A model generated the notes under the pieces. It ran no database searches and was not told the origin of the DNA. It worked only from the letters and a program-made list of their open reading frames with translations. Position numbers and translations under genes: made by a program. This document shows, in pieces, positions 11,141 through 22,620 of a stretch of 64,000 nt of DNA. Within the stretch, counting starts at the first letter, position 1; each line of letters begins with the position of its first letter. The stretch comes from Bemisia tabaci (lineage: Eukaryota > Arthropoda > Insecta > Hemiptera > Aleyrodidae): assembly GCF_918797505.1 (NCBI RefSeq), contig NC_092794.1, positions 62,419,167-62,483,166 of the forward strand, in the 5' to 3' direction.

Positions 11141-12243
11141 GCATTGTCATTATTTTTTAACTGTGAATGCTAGTTGTTTAGTTTTACATTTAAATCAAAT
11201 CGGTTTGTCCAAAAACTACCAAATGTCTATTTTTTTTTTTTTTTTGAGAAGTCAGTGATTTGTTTCGTCCCATAACCCTAATACACAATACTGATTTCCT
11301 CAGCAAACTTTTCATTATGCTTTCGGGGTACTAAATAAATTTGTCTATAATTCTTATGATATCTTGAATCAACTTCAGGTTCAAGTGAAATTGTCCCACA
11401 CAAACTCTGAAACACTGCCCTAGACATCCGACGTTCTCACACGAGCTGAGCCGCTTCAATTGACAAAATAAAAGATCGGAAAAAATGTTTGAATGCGCAA
11501 TTTTTTCTATTTGCAAACTGCTGTTAAATGTGCAAAATTTGATAATCCAGCCTATTAGATTGTCCTTTCGTTCAACAATGAGAATAAACTGTGGTGTAAC
11601 TCGTCCATTAATCCGCAATGATTTCCATCACAGGTTCCTTTCACTAATTTTTGCTGCAGTAATTTTATCTCAGTGCTTGCCAGTACTTGCCTCGTAACTT
11701 TGTTTATTAATTGTTTGGGCGTCATAGGTCTGGTTTTAAAGGAATAAAGGAGGGGAAGAGGTGTGATCAAAGAATAACCGGTAGAGCAACAAAACGTGGG
11801 GTAGGACTGCCGCCCTGCTAAAATGTCAACAGAGTGAGAGAAGAGAAAAGGAGAGGAGAGGAGAGGAGAGGATAGGACAAATCTAAAATGAGTCGAGCAT
11901 TGTTGCAAATAGCAAGGTGAAAATTATGAAAATAAATAAAATCGGCATAACTTTACCTTGTATACTCAATATATTGAAAAACAGTTAAATAAACATCATA
12001 ACTCAGAAAGTGCCCCACAATACTTTTGATATCACCTATTGGTTTTTTTAAAAATATTTTCAATATTTTAGTTTAAGCATGTTTACCTATGCTTTTTGCG
12101 TTATTCTATGTAGTGTTGTCACTGATGATGGGCTTTGCCCGAAAGGTGCCTATGACGTTTAATTAACTTTTTTTTTTTCAATATATTTAGTATGCAAGGT
12201 AAGGATAAGCCAATTTTATTAATTTTCATAATAGTGGGAGTAC
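11141..12243. other. No gene seen
   Basis: Contains a GAGAGGAGAG simple repeat at about 11845-11875 and short T runs. Not coding. Confidence 0.5.
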
Positions 12244-12247
12244 CATA

Positions 12248-12500
12248 CTGCCGTGCTAAGGAGGAACGTCGTATGAGCCTTCAGGCGTTGCCAAATTTCC
12301 TTTGATAACACAAAAATTTCTTAGTAAACTAATGAATATTTTCCTCCCAATTCTTCAGATAATTTTGTTCGCAATTTCACTTGAAGTTCCTGAAAATTTC
12401 AAAAAAAAGTATTCATATCTCTCCTCAAAAATAAACTTATTACTGACGGAAATTTGGCAACTCTCGAATGTTCATACGGCGCTCTTCCTTAGCACGGCAG
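12248..12500. mobile_element. MITE family C, copy 3 (CATA TSD)
   Basis: 253 bp. Left CTGCCGTGCTAAGGAGGAAC, right ending CTTCCTTAGCACGGCAG. Perfect CATA flanks at 12244-12247 and 12501-12504. Confidence 0.88.
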
Positions 12501-12967
12501 CATAAGAGTACAGGACGTAAATCATACATATATACATTAAGTATATATATCAAGGATGAGATTGGAGTGGACATTTGCTGTCAGCAGAGTGAAAGATATG
12601 GTTTGTCATTAATGAAATTGCACGAAAAATGTGTATTGCTTCATCTGAGAGTGCTTCATGAGCTGATTTTGCTGTATGTTCCATACCTAATTTGTTTGGA
12701 AATGAGAAATTGTAGAAAAATAGATTTAAAATTGAGAAAATTTGCCGTCGTGTGACGTCATCTGCTGGCATTTCCAATTTAAACACGTGTATTTGATCAG
12801 AGTCGATTATTTCGTTATATTTTCCTCCAATAATCGTTCAATTTCAAAACCAAGGATATCCTCGTGCTTGGTAGTTTCATATTAAACATGGAAATTACAA
12901 TTTCAACCATCTGCAAATTCTCCATTTGCTCGATCAGTCCAACTGCTCACATACTGCGTTCTCTCAG

Positions 12968-13129
12968 AAGGCCTAGATTCACACGGCGATTAATCGCCGC
13001 GGGTGAAAGCCGAAAGCCAATGGAGAGCCTTGATTTCGATCCATAGACGTCGATATATCGAAATCAAGGCTCTCCATTGGCTTTCGTCTTTCACTTGCGG
13101 CGATTAATCGCCGTGTGTATCTAGGCCTT
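12968..13129. mobile_element. Fold-back element (162 bp)
   Basis: Nearly full-length palindrome. AAGGCCTAGATTCACACGGC at the left pairs with CCGTGTGTATCTAGGCCTT at the right, through CGGCGATTAATCGCCG (itself palindromic) and GCCAATGGAGAGCCTTGATT on each arm. Confidence 0.85.
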
Positions 13130-13184
13130 AAGCGCGTGTGGCGTGGTACGTACGAAAAAGCGCGGGAGTCGAACACCTCAACTT

Positions 13185-13411
13185 TAAGCCACGGTTCCAC
13201 ACGCAGCGTGCGACGCGAGGTTGCCCGCGCGAAATCGAAGAGAGCAATGATTTTAAACCTGTCCTTGTCGACGACGCGACGCGAATTGTCCTTTTGGGTA
13301 GAACGAGAGGTAGGTTTAAAATTATTGCACCGGGCGGGCGCATTCTTAATCTGTGCGGCGGTTTCGCGCGGCGAACTTTGCGTCGCGCGACCTTTGTGGA
13401 ACCGTAGCTTT
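13185..13411. mobile_element. GC-rich TIR element (about 227 bp)
   Basis: AAGCCACGGTTCCACACGC pairs with GTGGAACCGTAGCTT at the far end. CGCGCG-rich subterminal arms and ATTTTAAACCT / AGGTTTAAAATTATT pairs lie inside. It abuts the fold-back element at 12968-13129. Overlapping frames here on both strands are artefacts of the palindrome. Confidence 0.7.
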
Positions 13412-14516
13412 ACCTCGCGAATGTCACAGTCGCGTGATAGCGACACTGCGAGAGGCTGAGGAGCTCAACCAGCCGAACCGGCTTCGCAACACAGCTGCCA
13501 AATCACGGTTCTCCAAAGGGCCCCGAACTTGATTGAAAACTCGATCAGGAACTTTTCTTTTCCCTCTGACCCTAGTTCTGTAATCCAACCCACTCCTTCC
13601 TGTGTTAGGGACACTTAAGATAAACTTTGCAACGCCGCATCACGACTGATCGCTAGGTCGTGGTTTCTACAACGTATAACATCAACTGATGAAATTGTGC
13701 CCCCGACAAAATGAAAACAAAAAATCGATTAGAGTTGTTTTTTAGCTGAAAAACTTTAAAATATTGGCATTTGTTAATGTGAGCATTTTTAAGGTCCAGA
13801 ATTTCCGGAAAGTCCGGAAATGGTACTGATTTTTTAAGGGCGGTCCGGATGCACTGAATAAGTGCGGATTTCCGCAAGGAGGTCCGGATTTTTTTTTTCA
13901 TTTTTTTGCCATTTTTATCGCAATTCGAGGGAGATAAACAAATTTTTGAAATTTTTCAAATTTCGTCAGATGGAGGTACTGAAAAAGTACTGAATTTGCC
14001 AGATTTGCCCATGGAGAAGGTATACCTACGCACGGCATTTCTTGAGAATGTACTGAAAAAGAACTGTAAAAGAACTGACTTTCGACCAGCCTGTTTTAGT
14101 AGACATCCTGATTTTTCAATTCGATTTTTTTAAACGACACTTGTGTCAAATAAGATAGCCTGGGTCTTTATGTGTAATATCAACATAAGCGACACATCAA
14201 AGGATGTTGTAAATAGCGCCTTGATACAACTATTCGTACTCTATGGACATGCGTGTTGCGTATGGCAAAACGGAAGGCGCTCCAGTCACTCTAGTCCATT
14301 GTGCAGCAGTTCATGGAGCAACGTGTGATGCGCCGTTACAATGTGTGGCAAACCGGAAGTCAAGAGGACGGGAAAGGATATTTTTGCACCTTCTTCACAT
14401 ATCACTGCTGCTCTAGACATCCAATCACAACCTGCCTAATGATAAAATCAGCCCCGAGTAAGAGTGAGAAAGAATAAGAGGAATATAAGAGGAAGAGGGC
14501 ATCTCCACTGGCGGGT

Positions 14517-14600
14517 TTATCGGCCTCGTGTGGTCTCAAGTAATCGTAACGCTTGCCCTATATAATGCTTATGAGGTTCTGAGTTCGATTCTCGATTAAG
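14517..14600 (+). mobile_element. tRNA-like SINE head
   Basis: The A-box-like TGGTCTCAAGTAATCG at 14531 and B-box-like GAGTTCGATTCTC at 14581 are spaced as in a tRNA-derived RNA polymerase III promoter. The 3' limit of the SINE was not determined. Confidence 0.5.
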
Positions 14601-14768
14601 TAACCCAAATTTAACAGTCAGAGGTAATGATTACCTGAATTGAAATTGGTGGGACTTTAACGCAGGATTGGTCAGGTGGCTCTTTGAAGGGTTTCAGGAC
14701 ATTCCGTCAACGCCTTTTTGTCCGGGCACCTGTTCAATTCAGTAATTTACGTCCACGCGCAAAATTAG

Positions 14769-15241
14769 AAACAGTGACTTGGTTCAAATGTTATATTTCA
14801 GTCCGTATGTAAAATTATATTGACATATTATCGAATTAGAAAATTGAGAGAGAAGAAGCTGTTGTTATGGTAACTCATTTTTTAAATGAAATGTTACTTT
14901 CTTCTTTTAATTCATCTTCCAAATTTTCATGCATTGGTGAATATTTGGTTTTATTTCTATCTATAAAATTGTCGATTTAAAATATACCGCATTACATACC
15001 TTTTTTTAATGATAATATTACTTCATTTTAAAAACATTATATTTTTGAAACGTGGCTAATGTTTGTAAAACCTTTTCCAAGTGATGGCATCGATATAAAT
15101 CTCAATGAGCCGTACTTGTGTTGAAAGAAACTATACAAACATGAAAAAGAGAGAGAAAAAACCAAGGAGGACGCTATCTTAGGTTTTAACCCACTTTTAA
15201 ATCGATCTTTTACAGTCAAACACGTCCAATTTTGAACGTTT
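14769..15241 (+). mobile_element. Interspersed repeat family D, copy 1
   Basis: About 470 bp, starting GTGACTTGGTTCAAATGTTA. It aligns along its length with 60741-61195 in the same orientation, including TGTTGTTATGGTAACTCA, GATGGCATCGATATGAATCTCAATG-like words and a GTCAAA-ACGTCCAATT end. No coding potential; the element class is unknown. Confidence 0.75.
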
Positions 15242-15505
15242 GGTTGCGAATACACCACGCTGCAGCACAGTAAAAGCACAAAATATAAAAGAAAAATTAA
15301 AAAGCTTTGGAAATCATTAAATTAAACAAGGAACCACCTTAATATTTTCAAAACACCGTTATATTCTCTTTTAATACATATTTTTCCCCATCAATTTAAA
15401 TGAGAATAATCCGTGCAGAGCGTGCAAACATTTCAAAATCATGAGTTGAGAGACGCTGACTCCAAGGGTTTAAATATTAGAGCCTAACTCAGAGCGAAAT
15501 GCGCA

Positions 15506-15581
15506 CTAGCGCCTACAAACCTAACTGGATACTTCACGCTTTGCGCAATGCGTGAAGTATCCCTGTTAGGTTTGTAGGCGC
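15506..15581. repeat. Hairpin of about 76 bp
   Basis: GCGCCTACAAACCTAACTGG ... GATACTTCACGC pairs with GCGTGAAGTATCCCTGTTAG ... TTTGTAGGCGC around a short TTTGCGCAAT loop. It is immediately next to the fold-back element that starts near 15621. Confidence 0.85.
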
Positions 15582-15620
15582 CTATGCGCGTGTCACGCTG
15601 GTCGCCCGCCGCACCACGGA

Positions 15621-16313
15621 GTGATACGGCGTTTCATGCAACTATTTCGTGACAAAGGTGTTGCACAGTATCATACGAAATTGAAGACGCTCGAACGTAT
15701 CAAGAATGACAAGTTTCCTTTAAGGGTAAAGAGCTTTCCTTTGCAAAATAAATCAAGAGACTACGTCAAGACGTCAAAAAGAGAGAGGTAATCTAAAAAA
15801 CTCACTTAGTCCTAGCATCCGTATTTAATAACGTTTAGCATAATTTTTGAATTTTATTAGAGAAAAACGTGACTCGATTTAGGCAGAAAAATTCTTGAGT
15901 ATGCCGTCAAGAAGATTTTATTTGGAATCAAGAATAAAATGGCAGAATGAAAGCGGGTAATTCTGCTTGATCTGACTTTTATTTTTATTTTCCTTTTTTC
16001 TCTAAACAGGCGTTATTTTCTTTATTGATTTATGAGGAAATCTTCTCGGCGGTAAAGAGCATTTTTTGCTTGAATCAAGTCACTTTTCCCTCTAATTAAG
16101 TTCAAAAATCATGCTAAACGTTATTGGATCCAGATAGCAAGTTTTTCGACTACAGCTCTCTTTCTTTCGTCGTCACTCGATTTAACTGCGAGGGAACTTC
16201 GTGCTTTTGAAAGATGCCATCAATCATGATACGTTGGGGTGCCTTCAATCTTGTATGATACTGCATGTGCAACACCTTCATGGCGAAATAGTAGTTTGAA
16301 GCGCCGCGTTACG
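15621..16313. mobile_element. Long imperfect fold-back element (about 690 bp)
   Basis: The left arm GTGATACGGCGTTTCATGCA ... AAGGTGTTGCACAGTATCAT pairs with the right arm ATGATACTGCATGTGCAACA ... GAAGCGCCGCGTTACG. Inner pairs continue, for example AATAACGTTTAGCATAATTT (about 15828) with AAATCATGCTAAACGTTATT (about 16107). No coding potential. Confidence 0.8.
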
Positions 16314-18288
16314 TCGTCGCCGTCGCGAAGTTATTGTACACAAGAAAAATCTAAGAGCCTTTAGCTGAGAAAGAAAAATCAAAGGTTCAACTCGAGGTTC
16401 ATCCGGTTCAGGCATAAGAAGATGGGATTTTCCTGAAAGATAATTAAGTCCTGTTGCACCGAAGAGGTGTAGAGAGTTTTGGTGAATTTTCTCTCAAAGA
16501 ATTGACGCCAAAATTCTCAATTATATATTTGTTTCCGTTTAGCCAACCAAACAAACAAAAAGCGAGCAAACCCTCATTCTTCCAAGACAGATTACACATT
16601 CCATCCAAAAACGTCGTGAGCAAATGTTTTTTGTATTTACATGTTGACCAATTAACTTTGGGTCTCAATAATTGGTAAGTGGTCCAAAACTCCCCTGCCG
16701 AAAAAACGCGTGGACTTAAACTACTGGAGAAAACAAGTGCTTAGGACAAAAAATCGTTGACAAAATTACCTATAACCCTTTGAAGTAAAGGGAATACAAG
16801 TTCCTAAAAATTTTCAACCCACTGTGACAAATATCACAAATCAGATGACGAATGTTTTTTCGGAAAAGATTTTGAAGGTGGCCTCCTAAACGCCCCAAAT
16901 AGAATGTAGGCATGCCTAAATATTCCATTGGAAAAACCGGGATTCCAGGAAGACTAATTAATTTGCAGGTTTAAAAATCATAACAAACCCTTATCTGCAC
17001 ATGGATGTGAGTCTGGGAATGCAAATTATAGCGGGCATGTGACGTTTGGATATAAATTATATCATGAAATGGAATGTATTCTGCGATAAAAAGGTCGTAT
17101 TGATATAACATCATGCTGGCACAGTGACGGTTGAGATAAGAGGGTTTAAACCAATTAGCGAGAAAATTCACCCAAAAGAAAAACTGATATGAGAGTTGAA
17201 AAAACTCTCTGGATGATATTTTCCTGCGCTTATCGGCTCCTCTCGCCTCTAAGTAATCGATTTTGCGGCTTGTGATCTTCCTTATGATTTTTTTAGCGGG
17301 CTTTATTCTCGTGCACCACTATTTCTAACCATTCTGATGGTAAAACAAGAAAATTATAATAGCCTGTGAATTCATCTGCTAGTCTGAGAATTTTTTTCCG
17401 ACTTCATTCGATCGTGGGAAACATTCTCCGTTTAAAAAAATTGAAGCGTCCAATGTGCATACGTTTCGGAATTTTTTAGAAACAACATCACAAAATAAAT
17501 GATTTAAGTAGATGATTTTAGTAATGGTTTCTTCTAGTAGAGTACTTCAATAGCGACAACATAAAATTCTTTAGACCGAAACAAGACTGTTTTTTCCATG
17601 ACATATCTTCATTTGAACCATTTTAAGGAGGAATGTGGCCCCTCTGAGTTTCTAGAAAAAATCGATTTTTTTTAAAAATTGTAATCACAGCTATTAACGC
17701 TATTACATGAGATTTGGAGGCGAGAGGTATTTGTATGCGCTTTATCCATTTCTGGAGTAAAAAAAAACAAAAAATCCGAAAACATGGGGAGTGTGCGGGC
17801 TCCTAAAAATATATCCCCCTTAAATTAGCTCAAAAGAAAACGTTTCATAAAACAAGAGTCTTATTTCGGTCAAAACAATCGATTCCCAAAGTTCCCGACA
17901 TTCAATTTCGGACGAATTATATTACGAATAATATATGTTTCCCAGCAGCACGTAATGCAATTTGACAGGGGTGGCATAACTGGCAATCGATACATTTAGG
18001 AATACTTAGATTAAATTCGTAAGTAAATTATACGACGTGTAGTTTATAAATATAAATAAAACAATGTTGTTTTGGGTCGTTGCCACATGCTCAGGGAGTC
18101 AAGTGCACAACTTTTTCGGCAATGACCCTACACTTCCTCCGTGTTATATCGGATGACATCTATTAGCTTCAGAAGAGATAATGATTCATTGCATTCATTC
18201 TGCGAGCATATACAAAATGAATCTTTATAATCTTAAATATGAGCTGTAGCTCAATAGATAAAAGTCATTACCGAAGGCGTAGACTATA
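16314..18288. other. No feature seen
   Basis: AT-rich spacer of nearly 2 kb. A stretch at about 18241-18290 (TGTAGCTCAATAGATAAAAG) resembles a tRNA A box, but no B box follows before the large inverted repeat begins. Confidence 0.45.
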
Positions 18289-21200
18289 TAGTCCGAGAGC
18301 CAGACGACTTTGAGTGACAAACTCGGGATACATGTTTTGACCCCCTAAATCGATAGCCTTGCATGCACTGAAACGGAAAATTTTTGTCTGCCGCCCTCTA
18401 GCCTGTGCCATCACCCTCATCTAGGCCCTCAAAGTGGTCCAAAAAACACCATCTGGTGACAAACTCCTGACGCTCGGCAGACAAGTCTATTATTAAAGAT
18501 CATACCCAGGGTGACTAGAAAAACTTTGTCTGCCACCCTCTAGCCTGTGCCATCACCCTCATCTAGGCCCTCAAAGTGGTCCAAAAAACACCATCTGGTG
18601 ACAAACTCCTGACGCTCGGCAGACAAGTTTATTATTAAAGATCATACCCAGGATGACTAGAAAAACTTTGTCTGCCACCCTCTAGCCTGTGCCATCACCC
18701 TCATCTAGGCCCTCAAAGTGGTCCAAAAAACACCATCTGGTGACAAACTCCTGACGCCTAGTGCGGTTGCAGATGTACTCCTGTGTGCAGCTTGTGTAAT
18801 AAAGTTTGAATGATACATCATTCTCTTCGTTTTTTAGTGTAGAATCCGATTTTTGATGTTGTCAAGTCCAAAAATGATGCTGGTGCCCCAATTCAAGATG
18901 GCGCCCAAAATGGCCGCCCCGGGGGTCAAAATTCCAAAATTTGAGAATATTGTCGAGTTTTGGTATCCATTTATATGTAATTTTGGTCGTAGAATTCATA
19001 TCTGGTGTCAAAAAATCATTTCAACCCCTTAGGGACCGTCAAATCCAAGATGGCGGCCAAAATTTTAACTTTAATGATAATTACCCAAGATCCACCTTTC
19101 ACTGTCGAATGACGTGTCTTCATTCATGTTAATTAGGTCAGAAAACCTACAAGGGAGGTCTACAATGCCACTGCACCCTATGGAGGGCCAGGTTTCACCC
19201 CCTCCTACCCCCAATATGGCCGCCGCGGAGGGCATAAATATAGTGACATTCTCTCAGAACGTCATAGTAGGTGTCGATTCCTATGTAATTTGAGGCGTAA
19301 ATTCCAAATTTCAAGTCATAAATCGCAAATGTGAGACTTGCAATGGCTTATACCCTATATGGGGCCAGGAGAACCCCTCAACCCCCTCTTCTTTCTAATA
19401 TGGCTGCCATGGGGGGCATAAATAGTGAAATTCTCTCAGGACGTCATGTGAGGTGTCGATTCTTATGTAAGTAGAGGCTTAGATTCCGAATTCCAAGTTG
19501 AAAATCGCAAATTAGAGGTCTGGAATGCCACTTCACCATACGCGGGGCCAGGAGCAGCCCCCTACCCTCTTCAAAACGGTCGCCGGGGGGCATAGTTGCA
19601 GTGAAATTCTCTCAAAGCGGCATGTGAGGTGTCGATACTAATGTAAATAGAGGCGTAGATTCCGAATTCCAAGTTGAAAATCGCAAATTAGAGGTCTGGA
19701 ATGCCATTACCCCTACGGGGGGCCAGGAGCAACCCCGTACCCTCTTCAAAACGGCCGCCGGGGGGACATAGTTGCAGTGAAATTCTCTCAAAGCGGCATG
19801 TGAGGTGTCGATTCTGGTGTAAGTTGAGGCCATTTTACCCTACGCGGGGCCAGGAGCAGCCCCGTACCCTCTTCTAAACGGTCGCCGGGGGGCATAGTTG
19901 CAGTGAAATTCTCTCAAAGTGGCATGTGAGGTGTCGATTCTCATGTAAGTTGAGGCGTAGATTCCGAATTCTAAGTCGGAAATTGCAAATTGGTGGTCTG
20001 GAATGCCATTAGAGATCTGGGGTGCTCATATGTTCGTTTCCATAGATGGCGGCTCGTGCAGCATTTATGTTGCGAAACTCATGACTGTCACACGCTCATA
20101 ACCGTCATAAATAGCTGGAGTTTGTACAGGAAAAACTGTATTAAAAAATATCCGATGACATTGGGACCATATACGTTTTCAGATCCCAGAAATCGTCCAG
20201 AATCAAGAAAACACATAACTTCCAAGGGAAATTATGAACTTTATTTATCGACTTTTTTCACCCTGAAATGTCTGCTATTCCAATATTCGCCCTCATAGGA
20301 ACAGTGAAATTCTCTCAAAGCGGCATAGTAGGTGTCGATTTGTTTTTAATCTGAGGCGTGGATTTCGAATCACAAGTCAAAACATGTAAATATCCCATAG
20401 TGACGAAAATACTTAAATATGGCAACCGCTTTGGCCTACATTTTGGACTAAAAATGCTGCTTGGGCTCATTTTTGTCGAAAGAGCTGGAAATGAATTGGT
20501 GATTTAATGGTAATTGACAAATTTCACGCGTATTCTTTTTCTATGTACGCAAAGGACTCAGATGGGCGTCTGTTTTTTTCCATTTTTAAAAATTCCCACA
20601 AAATATATTTTTTGCCGACGAAGTATGTATCTGCATTCAGAGTTCCTATGTTATTGTTTATGAACGCACTCAGTTTAATTGCAATTAAAACAACTGGACA
20701 ATTGAGTGCTTTTTGTAGCGCAGAGTTTCGTCTCCTAGTAGAAGCAACACCTACGGTTTTCTGCGTTATCTGCAACAAAACGCACGCTCCTGCTAGAAGA
20801 AAATCGATTACAAAAAGAACCATCAATTATCCAGTTATCTAATAATGAAAGAACCAGAAACCAATATGAATCCTCTGTGTACATTTGAAAAAGAACACCG
20901 GTGAAATGTGTCAATCACCATTAAATTATCCGATTCATTTCCAGCTCTTTCGACATAACTGAACCCAACCCAAGATGCATTCTTTATTCCAAGATGAAGG
21001 CCAGAGCGATTGCCATGCTTAAGTATTTTTCTCACTTTGAGATATTGACGATTTCTGACTTAAAATTCGGAATCTACGCCTCAACTTACATGAGAATCGA
21101 CACCTCACATGCCGCTTTGAGAGAATTTCACTGCAACTATGTCCCCCCGGCGGCCGTTTTGAAGAGGGTAAGGGGTTGCTCTGGCCCTCCGTAGGGGTAA

Positions 21201-22620
21201 TGGCATTCCAGACCTCTAATTTGCGATTTTCAACTTGGAATTCGGAATCTACGCCTCTATTTACATTAGAATCGACACCTCACATGCCGCTTTGAGAGAA
21301 TTTCACTGCAACTATGCCCCCCCGGCGACCGTTTTGAAGAGGGTAGGGGGCTGCTCCTGGCCCCGCGTATGGTGAAGTGGCATTCCAGACCTCTAATTTG
21401 CGATTTTCAACTTGGAATTCGGAATCTAAGCCTCTACTTACATAAGAATCGACACCTCACATGACGTCCTGAGAGAATTTCACTATTTATGCCCCCCATG
21501 GCAGCCATATTAGAAAGAAGAGGGGGTTGAGGGGGTTCTCCTGGCCCCATATAGGGTATAAGCCATTGCAAGTCTCACATTTGCGATTTATGACTTGAAA
21601 TTTGGAATTTACGCCTCAAATTACATAGGAATCGACACCTACTATGACGTTCTGAGAGAATGTCACTATATTTATGCCCTCCGCGGCGGCCATATTGGGG
21701 GTAGGAGGGGGTGAACCCTGGCCCTCCATAGGGTGCAGTGGCATTGTAGACCTCCCTTGTAGGTTTTCTGACCTAATTAACATGAATGAAGACACGTCAT
21801 TCGACAGTGAAAGGTGGATCTTGGGTAATTATCATTAAAGTTAAAATTTTGGCCGCCATCTTGGATTTGACGGTCCCTAAGGGGTTGAAATGATTTTTTG
21901 ACACCAGATATGAATTCTACGACCAAAATTACATATAAATGGATACCAAACTCGACAATATTCTCAAATTTTGGAATTTTGACCCCCGGGGCGGCCATTT
22001 TGGGCGCCATCTTGAATTGGGGGCACCAGCATCATTTTTGGACTTGACAACATCAAAAATCGGATTCTACACTAAAAAACGAAGAGAATGATGTATCATT
22101 CAAACTTTATTACACAAGCTGCACACAGGAGTACATCTGCAACCGCACTAGGCGTCAGGAGTTTGTCACCAGATGGTGTTTTTTGGACCACTTTGAGGGC
22201 CTAGATGAGGGTGATGGCACAGGCTAGAGGGTGGCAGACAAAGTTTTTCTAGTCATCCTGGGTATGATCTTTAATAATAAACTTGTCTGCCGAGCGTCAG
22301 GAGTTTGTCACCAGATGGTGTTTTTTGGACCACTTTGAGGGCCTAGATGAGGGTGATGGCACAGGCTAGAGGGTGGCAGACAAAGTTTTTCTAGTCACCC
22401 TGGGTATGATCTTTAATAATAGACTTGTCTGCCGAGCGTCAGGAGTTTGTCACCAGATGGTGTTTTTTGGACCACTTTGAGGGCCTAGATGAGGGTGATG
22501 GCACAGGCTAGAGGGCGGCAGACAAAAATTTTCCGTTTCAGTGCATGCAAGGCTATCGATTTAGGGGGTCAAAACATGTATCCCGAGTTTGTCACTCAAA
22601 GTCGTCTGGCTCTCTGACTA
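18289..22620. repeat. 4.3 kb inverted repeat built of tandem repeats
   Basis: The left arm (18289 to about 20570) and right arm (about 20860 to 22620) are reverse complements. Outer ends: TAGTCCGAGAGCCAGACGAC versus GTCGTCTGGCTCTCTGACTA. Each arm carries three 142-bp units (left starts 18388, 18530, 18672), then longer units that include a GTGAGGTGTCGATTC-like word. Six such words lie on the left (19252, 19434, 19611, 19789, 19912, 20311) and four on the right (21094, 21270, 21447, 21630). That explains why the left arm is about 520 bp longer. The unpaired centre (about 20580-20850) has short frames on both strands without recognisable similarity. No TSD was found. Confidence 0.9.
18388..18813. 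repeat. 3 x 142-bp tandem repeat, left arm
   Basis: Units start CTGCC(G/A)CCCTCTAGCCTG at 18388, 18530 and 18672 and are nearly identical. The mirrored array lies at about 22120-22545. Confidence 0.93.

Noticed and set aside
12979..13459. 155-aa minus and 114-aa plus frames
   Set aside because: Arg-rich products of two GC-rich palindromic elements; the same motif appears twice in mirror form.
18241..18290. tRNA gene or SINE head
   Set aside because: An A-box-like word is present, but no B box or acceptor stem follows before the inverted repeat starts.
18388..18813. CRISPR-like array
   Set aside because: Units are full-length 142-bp tandem repeats without distinct spacers, in a eukaryotic context.
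20507..20842. 111-aa plus and 100-aa minus frames in the centre of the 4.3 kb inverted repeat
   Set aside because: Overlap each other on opposite strands and match no family I know; considered as a transposase remnant but no motif seen.
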